Assembly: GCF_964355755.1 (NCBI RefSeq) | Contig: NC_092676.1 | Coordinates: 2,772,288 to 2,836,287, forward strand | Direction: 5' to 3' | Source of the DNA: Antedon mediterranea | Lineage: Eukaryota; Echinodermata; Crinoidea; Comatulida; Antedonidae | Length of the DNA stretch: 64,000 nt | Shown here: positions 38,801 through 49,333 of the stretch, piece by piece | Layout of the letters: the number at the start of each line of letters is the position of its first letter | Numbering within the stretch: position 1 is the stretch's first letter | Position numbers and translations under genes: made by a program | The notes under the pieces: model-generated | Told to the model about the DNA's origin: nothing | Seen by the model: the letters and a program-made list of their open reading frames with translations, nothing else | Databases searched by the model: none

Positions 38801-41800
38801 CTACATTTGGCCATTTCCTACACTTTTGGGCATTCCCTACATTTGGCCATTTCCTAGTTTTTGGCATTTCCTACATTTGGACATTTCCTACACTTTTGGG
38901 CATTCCCTACATTTGGCCATTTCCTACACTTTTGGGCATTCCCTACATTTGGCCATTTCCTACACTTTTGGGCATTCCCTACATTTGGCCATTTCCTACA
39001 CTTTTGGGCATTCCCTACATTTGGCCATTTCCTACACTTTTGGGCATTCCCTACATTTGGCCATTTCCTACACTTTTGGGCATTCCCTACATTTGGCCAT
39101 TTCCTTGTTTTTGGCATTTCCTAGTTTTGTACTTTCCTATAATTTTGGGTATTTCCTACACTTTTGGGCATTTCCTAGTTTTTTGGCATTTCCTAGTTTT
39201 GGCCATTTCCTACACTTTTGGCCATTCCCTACACTTTTGGACATTTCCTATACTTTTGGGTAATTCCTAGTTTTTGACACTGTAGTAATACATTGATTGA
39301 ATAAAATGTTGACCATTAAATGATTATAATTCAAAAACTATTTTCTTTATTGTAGGTTGATGTTGACCTTGCAAAACTCAATGCGAACAAGCCTGAAGAT
39401 GACGAGGAATTGAAGAAGAAACTGTGGTTACGCATCGCACGGCACGTCGTAGAGAAAGAGAACAACATAAAGCGAGCCATGGAATTCTTACAAGAAAGTG
39501 AACTGTTGAAGATTGAAGATATACTTCCATTCTTTCCAGACTTTGTAACTATTGACCATTTCAAGGTAAAATGCTAAGTGACAGTAAATATCGAAGAATG
39601 AGCAATTTGTGATTTTGAATTGGAAAATTATAACAAAGCATGGATGCCTGCCCTCATGAGGCCGGATGTGTAATATTCTTTAAATACATGAGAGACGTTT
39701 CTAGTAACACAATGCTTTTATTCTTTAGTTATTCGACATCATTGTTATCACAATCATTCGTGAGGTCTTCTATACTGAAGCCATGTTTTAGCGCTATGTT
39801 CCCTTTGGGTATCCTACATACTATAGAGGGCGACATCATAATATATGGTGCCATCATATAACATCCCTCTTCTTTAATTACTCATAATGGTGTACAAATA
39901 TAATTAAACTGTGGGTCTCATTTATCAATCATATTACAATCATAATAAAACAATTATAAGTTTTATTTACAAATCTAATCTATTTGGTTTCTTAATTTTT
40001 CTGCCACTGCTAGAGCATGATGATGGTTTGTGTTCTATAGTCTTGTAATGAGTAAGTGGTGTTTCTAGTATTATGTGTGTAAAGTGTTCGTTTGTTTTGC
40101 GGATGTGTGTTCGGTTTCTTCTTAGTGTTTTCTGGTTTTCTGTCAGTACTCTGTACGAATATGGACTTGTTTTGTTTAGTATCTTCGCTGGGATCCACTG
40201 TGGGTTTTTGTCAGAGTGTCTGATTCTCACGCTTTCTCCTCTCTTTATTTGTTGAAGTGGTTTTGTATTTTCATCATGATATTGCTTCTGTTTGTCTTGT
40301 CGGTTTTTTAGTCGATTTCTTATTTCTTTTCTGGTTGGCATTTTTTCATTGTTTGTTGGAAGTTCTGTTTTTAGTCCTCTGTGAAATATCATCATTCCGG
40401 GTGAGGCAAGTTTTGAGTCAACTGGAGTTGCTCGCATGTATAGTAAAGCTTTATCAACATCTGTGTTGTTGTGCTGAGCTTTGATGATGGTTGACTTTAT
40501 CTCTTCGAATGCTTTTTGTTGTGAGCCATTCCATTCAAATACATTATCTTTTTTCAGAAGTTCTCGGAGGGGTGCTGTTTTGTCTGACAGCTTGGGACAG
40601 AAGGGACTCATATACGTGGCGATGCCTAGGAAACTTTGTGACTCTTTAACATTCGTTGGTGGTTTTATTTTGCTGATGGCTTCAATGCGCTTTGGGTCAG
40701 CATGTACTCCATCTTTATCATATATCATACCAAAGAAATTTATTTGCGGTCGCTTTATTTCACATTTCTCTGCATTGAATACAAGCCCATATTCTCTAGC
40801 GGTTTCCATCAGGTCCATTAAGTTTCGATCATGTTGTTCTTCTGTTTTCCCAAATACAGCAACGTCATCTACGATGCCTGTGGCTCCGATGCATTTCTCC
40901 AATATTTGATCCATCTTATGTTGAAAAACGTCTTGGCTGACATTCAGTCCAAATGGTAATCTTAGGAATCTGAATCTTCCAAACCCTGGAGTGTTAAATG
41001 TGGTAAGATAACTGGATTCTTTGTCAAGTCTTATGGACCAATATCCATGTCGTGCATCTAGTTTAGAGAAAAACTTTGCCCCACTAAATTTATGTGTTAT
41101 CTCATCTAGGGTTGGTGTGTGATGGTATGTGCGTTTTATAGCTTTGTTTAAGTCCTTAGGATCTAAACATATCCGCCATCTCCCATTTGGTTTCTGTGAG
41201 TAGGCCAAACTTGAAACCCAATCCACTGGTTTCTCTACTTTCTGTATGACATTTAATCTCATCATTTCATCCAACTCAGCCTTTATGTCATTTTTTATCG
41301 CTAATGGACATGACCTTGGTGCGTGTATGACAGGTGGTACCGTTTCGTCTATAACTATTTTGTACGTACCCTCAAACTTGCCAATGCCTTCAAATCTGTC
41401 TGGATAGAGTCTTTTTATGTCCTCTACATCCTTGATTTTGTCATTTACTTCGACTGCACAGTTTATCTGTATTATCTTCAGAGTCTTTAGCGTCGGTAGT
41501 CCCATTATAGCTGGTCCCTGTACCTCTGCAATATAAAACTTTGCATTTGTGTGTAAGTTATTGAAGTAACATGGGATGTGTATGTAACCATAATGTTTGA
41601 TTTGTGCTCCGTTATACGCTGTGACTTTTACATTAGATTTGTTAACATATCTATCATTAGGTACATTATTGCTCATGTTTTTAGGAAACATAGCTCTATA
41701 CATTCTCAGTGGTAATATATTACCCTCTGCACCTGTATCTACTTTTACTTTCAGGAAAGTTGGTTTGTTACGGTTTATTTCAATTTTGACATTTGTGAAC

Positions 41801-44800
41801 ACTTCTGTGTCACCATCTTTAGCGTTTATCTGGCTTATTTTAATTGCTTCAAATGTAATATTAGATTCATCTTCACTGTCGCAATCGCTATCATTGCTTT
41901 TGTTTATACCATGCACGTTTCTCTTACTTCTGTTAGGTGCATTTGTATATTTGCCCTTTTGTTTGTCATTACGTTTTGACCTACATGCTCTACTAAAATG
42001 ATTTTTCCTACCACAATTATTGCAGGACATGCCAAAAGCTGGACATTTACCATATTCATGTGATCTAGTGCATCTTGAGCATGGTTTACTTTTATCTCTA
42101 TCTTTGGTTCTATCATGTTTATAATTATTAGACATACCTAATTGATCTACCGCTACTTGGTGATCAGCTTTGAGCTCTTTCCCTAAATTTCTCGACGCTT
42201 CTGATGCCTTACATATTTTCATGCACTTATCTAAATTTAAATCATCTTCTCTAAGCAATCGTTCACGCAATTGATTGTCCAATAGTCCACAAACAATTCT
42301 ATCCCTGATGAGGGATTCCTCAATTTCACCAAACTCACATGTCTTGCTCTTGTTCTTTAGGTCGGTCACATATTGGTCTATCTTCTCACCTGGTATCTGG
42401 TTTCGTGAAAAGAAAGTGTGTCGTTCAAATGTAATGTTTTTCTTGGGGTTGCAATATTCCTCAAATTTGTGCATAACTGTGTTTAATCTCATCTTCCCAG
42501 CTTCATTTTCAAATTTAAATGCGTTATATACATCTAAGCCTTGTTGCCCAATAGTATGGAGTAGTAATGACGTTTGCGTTTCACTTGGTTTTCGTGACAT
42601 TCCACTGGCAATGTTATATAGTTCAAATCTCTGTTTGAATCTCTTCCAATTCTCTGATATGTTGCCTGTCGATATATTTAATGGTTCTGGCTGATTTAGG
42701 TTCGCCATGATCAATATTAATTTTTAATATTGTCAGTTGTTGTATACAGTTGTAACAAAATGTGTATGGGCTATTTTTTGCCTTCTGCTATCCGAATACA
42801 AAATCAAATTCAGTTCTCTCCGCACGTGTGTACTCTCAACAACAGGTTTTACTAATCTATTCGTGCGGCGGCGTGTACGCTAGCCTATTTATTCTTCTAG
42901 CCTAGTATAGCTTATCGATTGACTTTATTATATATTTCAATCCTACCGTTGCCACCATGTAATATTCTTTAAATACATGAGAGACGTTTCTAGTAACACA
43001 ATGCTTTTATTCTTTAGTTATTCGACAGATGTAGAAATTGTATAGAACTAAACTAAGCTGATCTGTCCTATAAATATACAGCTCTTTGACCTCTTGTGAA
43101 TATTTTAATGTGTAAACATGTCTGAATGCTTGTTTGATTGAAGGCTGTTTCAGAGAAATTAGTCTAAAAACATATTTTTTTTATGGAAAATCCCTGTTCT
43201 AACTTACCATTACCATACCATGATTGATGACTTATTTTATTTTGGTCCATAATTATATGCAAAAGGTCATGTCTAGGTCATGAGTATCAAGTACTATATC
43301 TTTTATCTACTTATAATTGAATATCAAGTTTTCACATGAAACTAGTTTCCAATCTGTCGTCTCAAATCATGATGAGATGTGTAACGTTCGAATATTTAAA
43401 CTTTTTAATTTTGATAGGAAGCAATTTGTAATTCACTCGCTGAATATAATCAGCACATAGAGACCCTGAAGCAGGAAATGGAAGATGCCACTGAGAGCGC
43501 TCGATCTATCAGATCTGACATTCAAGAAATGAGGAACAAGTCGGTCATCTTTTTTTATATTTAAAGCTCTGTCTACACTATCAAACTAGTTTGACAAAAA
43601 ATGTGGTGTGTCCAAATATGTAGTAATCTTTTCTAATTTAAATCATTTTTATCTAATATTTGAAAATATTAACCTACTCTCTATTAATTAATATATACAC
43701 ACCTTACAATAAAATATTTAAAAAAGAAGATGTAGTTTCAATAAAGTTAATTACATCCGTAGAAAAAAAAGGGCAAATTTTTGGTTAAAGTGGATAACTA
43801 TTATGTGAAATTAAAATGGCATATTCAACAACAAAAATAAAAAATCTTTAATGCAATCCAAGTATATAAGTCCAACCCTACTTTTGCCAAACTTTGTATC
43901 CAGGCCCCCAAGGTCTCCATGTCAACATAAAGAAAGATTACTCTAACTTTGTTTTCTATTTTGCTAGGTATGGCATTGTAGGCCCACAGCAGAAGTGTTC
44001 AACGTGCAGCTTTCCTCTTCTAAGCAGAACGTTTTATCTGTTTCCCTGCCAACACATGTTTCATAGCGATTGTCTTATTGCAGAGGTATATTAAATAAAT
44101 ATTGGGGAAAAAAAAAGTATCCAAGTTGTTTAAATTTCTAAAATTACTTTTACCAACATGTTCACATTTACTATGTACTACAGTAATTTACAGAAATTGC
44201 TATAAATAAATTCTAGGCCTAGCCATCTACTGTATCATATATTTATAAAGTTCTGTGTGCACTATCAAACTTTATGTGACAAAAAAATGTGATGTACCCA
44301 TATATGGACATGATGATGTCATATCACTACCATATTTGAGCATATAACTACCATATTTGAGCATATCACTACCATATTTGAGCATATCACTACCATATTT
44401 GGGCCATCACACTTTTTTTTTGCGCCAAACTAGTTTGATAGTGTAGACAGAGCTTCACACTCCCCAGTTTTAAAACTAATTAATAAATTCTCAACAAATA
44501 TACACTAAATATTAAATGTGACGCGTGCCACAAAGTGTATGTATGCCATCATAATTTATGAATTAATTTATCGATAAATTGATCATTATGTTTCTTCAAA
44601 TGTATGCCTTCAATTATGATTAATAATATTAATAAACATTAAATGATGAATCAGATACATATGTCACACCAAGCCTACTACTGTCACATTACATTTGTCA
44701 ATCTGCTTAAATTAGTCTATAATTCAATGATTTTGCATTTCTTTTTTATGTCATGTAATTGATTGATTGGGTAATGTATATATTTCCAAGGTTTCGTATG

Positions 44801-47800
44801 TCTTTATTCTGTCAGAAGTATTCATTATAAAATTTTGCTAATTTATGTTTGTGTGGTCTATACATACATATAGGTTTATTCAGGAACATATTTTTGTTTC
44901 AGGCCAATGCATGAACTAAAAAAATAATCAGTCATTTCTGTATATTGTATCATTTGTTGACTACTCAAATTAAAGGCTGGCCCAAACACTACTCCAATTA
45001 TGGACCACTCCTAATTAGAGTTCACTCCTAATTAGAGTTCACTCCTAATTAGAGTTCACTCCAATTATATACTGTATCACTCTAGTTTCGATCACTAAAA
45101 TTATATATTACTCCACTTACAGACAAGTCCAAAAATAGATAATTGCAATTATACTTTAAAACAACTTTAAATATAGATCACTATAAATCTAAATATAGAT
45201 CACTATAAATCTAAATATAGACAACTCCAAATATAGACTATTCAAATATAGACCATTCCAAAAATAAACCACTCCAAATATAGACCACTCCAAATATAGA
45301 CAACTCCAAATATAGGCAACTCAAATATAGACCATTTCAAATATAGACCATTCCAAATATAGACCATTCCAAATATAGACCATTCCAAATATAGACCACT
45401 CCAAACATGGACCACTCCAAACATGGACAATTCCAAATATAAACTATTCCAAATATAGACCACTCCAAATATAGGCAACTCAAATATAGACTATTCCAAA
45501 TATAGACAACTCCAAACATGGACCACTCCAAATATAGACAACTCCAAATATAGACAACTCCAAATATAGACTATTCCAAATATAGACCACTCCAAATATA
45601 GGCAACTCAAATATAGACTATTCCAAATATAGACAACTCCAAACATGGACCACTCCAAATATAGACAACTCCAAATATAGACTATTCCAAATATAGACCA
45701 CTCCAAATATAGACAACTCCAAATATAGACTATTCCAAATATAGACCACTCCAAATATAGGCAACTCAAATATAGACTATTCCAAATATAGACAACTCCA
45801 AATATAGACAACTCCAAATATAGACCATTCCAAATATAGACCACTCCAAATATAGACCATTCCAAATATAGACCATTCCAAATATAGACCACTCCAAATA
45901 TAGACCATTCCAAATATAGACCATTCCAACGATAAACAACTCTAAAAATAGACCACTGCAATTATTATTAAGCCATTCCAAATACACTTAAAAAAATAAC
46001 ATATTTGTCTTTCAATTTCTTTTAAAGCTTGTCATCATTTATGCGATATTTTGATAAATTAATCTTTATTTAATATTTATAAATTAATTTTTTCCTACTT
46101 TATGTCTACTTCTGTCATTGTATGATTTACTTTTCCAGGTTTTGCCGAATCTTAGCGAGAGCAAAAAATCGAAAGTGGAGGAGCTACAGCGTCGCCTTGT
46201 CACCTTTGCTATGCAGCCAGCTACGTCGTCGGCTAATCTGTCAGGCGGGACGACGCCAGACGTCGTCTCAAGACGAGACCTGCATGATCAACTACGAAAC
46301 GAACTTGATGACATCATCGCAGCTGATTGTGTTAATTGTGGAGAGATTATGATTAGGTATGATTTTGATATTTTTTGCGAACACTGTCTATTACACAAGT
46401 ATTATGTATAACCTCCTATTCACCTTCTCCTCCCCCCTCCCCCAACTTCAATTTGCCTAGACCACCCTAAATATCAGTTTCTCCTACAAAATAGTTGAAG
46501 GGTTACCTTTCCTTAAATATGGGTTTAAAAAAAAAAAAATGATCTATTTAAGTAAATATTACAATTGAGATTTGAACCTAAGATCATCATGGTACCATAC
46601 AACAAGACCAATGATCTTGTTGCTTTAGGTAATTCCTGTATTCTGGAAGATTGCTAACCAAAAAAAAAAACATCCCTGATCTATTGATCTAAGGTCACAA
46701 TTAAGATTTGAACTCATGACTGCCATTTTATTAACCTGACGCCATACCACAAGACCACTAATCTTGTTGATTTAATACTGCAAGAGTGATAATCACACAA
46801 AACTCTCATAATCAAATTGGATTAAACTGGGACTTCAACCCATCACATCCAGTGTTAACAAGACCACTGAAGTTCCAGTGATCACTAGTGCCATGAACAT
46901 AACTTTTAATATTTCTTAAACTTCTAAAATGTTCACATTTCATTCAGTTAATATAAATTGTTTATCTAATTTGTAAAGCTTATTACATGGTTATCTCACC
47001 AATTTGTTATACATAGAATTGAGAAAATTGACATATCCATATCACTAGTAATAACATCATCAAAGAAATTATTTGATAGTAGTTTTTATTACTCGGTCTA
47101 TTTCGTATGTCACATCATTATTGCTGAAATGAATTTGAGCACTGAAGACCAAGTTTATTATTATTATATAGCATCCGCATCAGTAATAGAATACTATATT
47201 TTATTACTGATGACCCTGTGACCTGCTTTCACAAATAACTTAATATACATAATAAGCACCTGTGTTATTTGATTAATTATAATATTTATTGTGAACAACA
47301 TTCCTTAGAATTCTATAATCTAAGTATTAAATTAGTAATAAATGTACCAATGCTGTCAAAAAAAAAGATTAATAAAAAAAAATTAAATGATATACTGTCA
47401 TGTACAAAAATATAAAAAATTTCCATATTAGTGGCACAACTCTATGATTCTGACAGTAAGAATAAAATGTAATACATGTACTATTTAAATTTAAAATATC
47501 AAAGTATAAATAATAAAAATGATTATACAGTTTAAGGAGGTCAAATGGTATACTGTCATGTACAAAATAATAAAAAATAAAAAATTTCCATATTAGTGGC
47601 ACAACTCTATGATTCTGACAGTAAGAATAAAATGTAACTACATGTACTATTTAAATTTAAAACATCAAAGTATAAATAATAAAAATTATTATACAGTTTA
47701 AGGAGGTCAAATTGTATACTGTCATGTACAAAATAATAAAAAATAAAAAATTTCCATATTAGTGGCACAACTCTATGATTCTGACAGTAAGAATAAAATG

Positions 47801-49128
47801 TAACTACATGTACTATTTAAATTTAAAACATCAAAGTATAAATAATAAAAATTATTATACAGTTTAAGGAGGTCAAATTGTATACTGTCATGTACAAAAT
47901 AATAAAAAAAAAAAATTTCCATATTAGTGGCACAACTCTTTGATTCTGACAGTAAGCATTGAATATACTACATGTACTATTCAAAACATTTTAAAACATC
48001 AAAATATAAAAAAAATTATTATACAGTATAAGAAGATAAATCATCAGATTATAAATAAATTTATTCTGATGGTCTACCTACTATAAATACAAACCCATTA
48101 GCTGCACTATACACGACTGCATACACTATTTAAATTCAAAACAAATTAATTCATGTACACAAAATCTATTGGATCAATTTAACCACCCCGGGGCAGGCAT
48201 CTAGCATTATATAAAGAAATCAAATATTGGATTTATAAATAAAATTTAGTTGGATCAGATTTACAATTTGTTTAGTTTTTTTATTATTAGTTTTGACATT
48301 AAATAGAAAATACATTTATGTTTAAAAATTATTTTTAAAGTGTATTTTAAAATAAATGTTTAAGAGAATTTAAGATATTAAACTTCAATTATAAAAAACT
48401 AAAATGTTATGCAAGACTTGTTAATTGTCAAATACTATCTTCAGTATCATGTTGTTTCGGTGTCTCATTACTGAACGGTATAAACATCGTTAACAGCGCG
48501 GTAGGCGACAAAAAAATTTGTAATTCAAATCAAGAATAATAATTCATCCTTCTTCTCTTCATTTCAAAACTAAACCGTGACGTTTATTTGCGACACCAAC
48601 TCGACTAAATCATGAAATTGAGTTTATAAAATCTTCAATCATTATCTGATTCGGGCAAGTAGAATTGGTCCTCGGAAAATATCTACGAATGTCCTAAAGC
48701 AAATATAAATAAAATATAAATTTTTCTCCAAATCCATCAAACTATTTACAGTAAATGTCCTAATGATTACAATTTATCAAGTTTTAGCTATTTTTAGTAC
48801 AGTATATGTTTGTTTTATATAAATTACAGTTACACAGTCTTGAATATTCTAGCGGTCTAATTCCATAGCACCTAGCACACTGGTTTTGATAGTCATTGGT
48901 TTGAATCGAATGTTGGTTTTTAGTTGAAGCTTTTAAAATAAAATTAATGTAGAATTTACTAAACGAATCACAAATAAAAACTTCCAAAAATTCTAAATTA
49001 AGATTATACTTAAAACAGGTATAAAATAATTTAAAGTTTATTCAAATATTTTTTATCCCCACAGGTCAATAAATAAACCATTTATCGAACCAAGTGAATA
49101 TGAGAGTGCTATCAACAGTTGGCTTTGA
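29821..49128 (+). CDS. VPS18: VPS18, HOPS/CORVET tethering complex core subunit (complete)
   Basis: VPS18 is a class C core subunit of HOPS and CORVET, which tether late endosomes, lysosomes and early endosomes. Coding exons: 29821-29910, 30162-30238, 30440-30549, 30666-30817, 31667-31751, 31956-32035, 32203-32315, 32664-32752, 33094-33195, 33333-33492, 33841-33898, 34235-34464, 34812-34947, 35453-35596, 35733-35826, 36670-36899, 37325-37465, 37573-37704, 39356-39565, 43418-43539, 43968-44085, 46139-46356, 49065-49128. All phases agree; 2955 nt, 984 aa (human 973). An N-terminal beta-propeller (for example SFGYSDLVFFHPKFRSPPKT) precedes the helical clathrin-like repeats (DVWRMYLDKGEFDLAKEYC, LKIEDILPFFPDFVTIDHFK). 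A C-terminal RING-H2 follows: C862, C865, C879, H881, H884, C887, C955, C958. The protein ends INSWL. Exon 20 uses the unusual donor GTCGGT. Confidence 0.98.
30877..31022. mobile_element. M1 palindromic MITE, copy 10
   Basis: AAGGTCTGTCTACACTATC to GATAGTGTAGACAGAGCTTTA, in VPS18 intron 4. The arm after CATGTCCATGTATGAC lacks the usual CACATCACA word. Confidence 0.8.
31020..31271 (-). other. Unrecognised open frame (83 codons) in VPS18 intron 4
   Basis: On the minus strand ATG at 31269-31271 to a stop at 31020-31022 encodes a hydrophilic product (MSSLVGRPMTGVAKVENL at the start, CKERCEAFDDIVS at the end). Base composition is more balanced than the surrounding intron, and the stretch to about 31360 looks similar. 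It abuts M1 copy 10. It may be a fragment of a mobile element or of a processed gene. I recognise no family and it may be chance. Confidence 0.2.
32300..32663 (+). repeat. VPS18 intron 7: degenerate repeats of its own 5' splice-site segment
   Basis: The exon 7 end and donor (CAACAACACCTGG|GTAATTTACATAT) recur down the intron as AACACCTGGATATTAC, CCTATGTAATTTACATA, ACTAGGTAATTTACATAT and an exact ACAACACCTGGGTAATTTAC near 32592-32615. Nearly the whole 348-bp intron is made of such copies. Confidence 0.8.
35036..35387 (-). mobile_element. 5S rRNA-headed SINE (SINE3/Deu-type candidate) in VPS18 intron 13
   Basis: On the minus strand positions 35387 to about 35267 align along the whole length of 5S rRNA. 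The block TACGGC...ACCACATTGAA is followed by CGTCAGATCACCGAAGTTAA, the C-box block TTGGATGGGAGACC, and GGGTGCTGTA near the end. About 215 bp of unrelated body follow, then an A-rich tail (TTAAATAAAAATAAATAAAA). A 5S head with body and tail is the structure of SINE3-class elements, known in fish and other deuterostomes. Substitutions throughout show it is not a functional 5S gene. Confidence 0.85.
36094..36668 (+). repeat. VPS18 intron 15: three partial copies of the exon 16 acceptor segment
   Basis: The real 3' splice site reads TTTCTGCAACTGATAG|ATTATGATAGAGTGG. Copies of this block with the first exon 16 codons (D-Y-D-R-V-V-S-H), then diverging at CACACCATTTCTGTACTT, sit near 36094, 36466 and 36556. 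The last two are about 90 bp apart and the final copy is the true exon. The first copy is interrupted by a LINE fragment. Confidence 0.88.
36140..36410 (-). mobile_element. 5'-truncated LINE 3' end with (AATA)n tail
   Basis: On the minus strand the insert ends GTTTATGGCAGAAATTGAATA then AATAAATAAATAAA. It is flanked by TACTT at 36135-36139 and 36411-36415, a 5-bp target-site duplication. Removing it restores TCTGTACTTATACAATAATAA, exactly as in the neighbouring uninterrupted repeat copy, which proves the insertion limits. Confidence 0.8.
37790..39275. repeat. 36-bp minisatellite in VPS18 intron 18 (about 40 units)
   Basis: Units read CATTCCCTACATTTGGCCA then TTTCCTACACTTTTGGG, with GGCCA/GGACA/GGTCA variants. 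A 267-bp higher-order unit bounded by CCATTTCCTAGTTTTTGGC repeats three times (starts near 38327, 38594, 38861). The 36-bp period keeps several frames open for hundreds of codons on both strands (for example about 498 codons at 37767-39263). This is a repeat artefact and not a protein. Confidence 0.95.
39669..39863 (-). repeat. 3' LTR (195 bp)
   Basis: In element orientation it begins TGTTATATGATGGCACC and ends AAAGAATATTACA (TG...CA). AATAAA within AAAGAATAAAAGC is a likely polyadenylation signal close to the U3/R border. Confidence 0.85.
39967..42714 (-). pseudogene. Gypsy gag-pol fusion frame lacking RNase H and integrase
   Basis: A single 915-codon frame. Gag occupies about 1-250 with zinc knuckle CNNCGRKNHFSRAC at 231-244. 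The aspartic protease has DTGAEGN at 326-332. Reverse transcriptase runs about 450-745, with the first catalytic Asp in FSKLDARHGYW (D553) and GIVDDVAV (613-620) as the YVDD-equivalent. After WNGSQQKAFEEIKSTI the protein jumps, near genomic 40480, to a post-integrase tail (DKALLYMRATPVDSKLASPG). RNase H and the whole integrase core are gone without a frameshift. The copy cannot integrate on its own and is best called a defective or non-autonomous derivative. It runs antisense to VPS18. Confidence 0.9.
42958..43027 (-). repeat. Shortened 5' LTR (70 bp)
   Basis: It matches the last 70 bp of the 3' LTR and begins TGTCGAATAACTAAAG, lacking the first 125 bp. It still begins TG and abuts the GATG duplication. 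Confidence 0.85.
43563..43624. mobile_element. M1 palindromic MITE, copy 11 (one arm only)
   Basis: AAAGCTCTGTCTACACTATC and AAACTAGTTTGACAAAAAAT are present, then similarity ends at CCAAATATGTAG. It lies 23 bp after VPS18 exon 20. Confidence 0.8.
43720..43850 (+). repeat. Partial M5-like repeat in VPS18 intron 20
   Basis: AGATGTAGTTTCAATAAAG, ATTACATCCGTAGAAAAAA and AATGGCATATTCAACAAC resemble M5 copies at 14515 and 24376. The boundaries are not clear. Confidence 0.4.
44247..44455. mobile_element. M1 palindromic MITE, copy 12 (internally expanded)
   Basis: AAAGTTCTGTGTGCACTATC to GATAGTGTAGACAGAGCTT. The inner CATATCACTACCATATTTGA word is repeated four times, making this the longest copy. 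It lies in VPS18 intron 21. Confidence 0.85.
44990..45080. repeat. 20-bp repeat (CTCCTAATTAGAGTTCA)
   Basis: Three clear units plus degenerate edges directly before the 16-bp tract. AATTAG-type cores are palindromic (CTAATTAG). Confidence 0.75.
45152..45960. repeat. 16-bp minisatellite (CTCCAAATATAGACCA) in VPS18 intron 21
   Basis: About 48 units of AACTCCAAATATAGAC with CTCC/TTCC, ACAA/ACCA and ATATAG/ACATGG variants. Runs of identical variant order recur, so blocks were duplicated. Long minus-strand open frames here (VVYIWNGLYLEWSIFG repeated) come from the 48-nt (3 x 16) periodicity. Confidence 0.93.
46545..46900 (-). mobile_element. Cluster of degenerate tRNA-like SINE heads in VPS18 intron 22
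   Basis: On the minus strand three blocks resemble a tRNA promoter, the best being TCTTGTGGTATGGCG with GAGTTCAAATCTTAA (about 46700-46765). The others are near 46560-46605 and 46830-46875. Each follows AAGACCA..TGATC words. They are probably old SINE copies. Confidence 0.4.
47391..48040. repeat. Tandem repeat of 158-166 bp, four units, in VPS18 intron 22
   Basis: Units start TATACTGTCATGTACAAAA at 47391, 47549, 47715 and 47881. They share TTTCCATATTAGTGGCACAA and CTATGATTCTGACAGTAAG. Units 2 and 3 are almost identical; the fourth is diverged at its end. Confidence 0.92.
48041..49064 (+). other. Rest of VPS18 intron 22
   Basis: AT-rich. A stretch at 48420-48670 is somewhat less AT-rich, but no open frame with splice sites was found. 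Confidence 0.35.
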
Positions 49129-49327
49129 AAACATGTGGTCAAACTGTATGTGGTCAATAATGGTCAAGCAAGGACAGGAAGAAAATAGTGATTATTACAC
49201 TATTCGCAATATAACAGAGAGAGATGTTGAGAACGTTGGTAACAACACAATCAACGTTTAGAAGAGTTAAATTTGTGCTAATAAGTTCCCAGAGATTTAG
49301 TCATTGAGTCATGAACAGTATATAAAT

Positions 49328-49333
49328 AATAAA
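49328..49333 (+). terminator. Candidate VPS18 polyadenylation signal
   Basis: AATAAA 200 bp after the stop codon. A second candidate, ACAATAAAG near 50150, would give a 1-kb 3' UTR. The choice cannot be made from sequence alone. Confidence 0.3.

Larger units (their letters stand above)
39669..43027 (-). mobile_element. Ty3/Gypsy LTR retrotransposon, internally deleted, antisense in VPS18 intron 19
   Basis: The minus-strand element has a 3' LTR at 39669-39863 and a shortened 5' LTR at 42958-43027, sharing an identical 70-bp block. A polypurine tract (AAAGAAGAGGGA, minus strand, 39864-39875) abuts the 3' LTR. A primer-binding-like TGGTGGCAACGG (42946-42957) abuts the 5' LTR. GATG flanks both ends (39665-39668 and 43028-43031), a 4-bp target-site duplication. 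One long gag-pol frame lies between. Without it the intron would be only about 490 bp. Confidence 0.93.

Noticed and set aside
37767-39270. Two overlapping frames of 498 and 482 codons plus several minus-strand frames
   Set aside because: All are products of the 36-bp minisatellite inside a VPS18 intron; three frames are open at once, and the flanking VPS18 exons join without it.
40481-42694. Plus-strand frames of 130-140 codons across the Gypsy element
   Set aside because: They are antisense shadows of the gag-pol frame.
45242-45987. Minus-strand frames encoding VVYIWNGLYLEWSIFG repeats
   Set aside because: They are the translation of a 16-bp tandem repeat in VPS18 intron 21.
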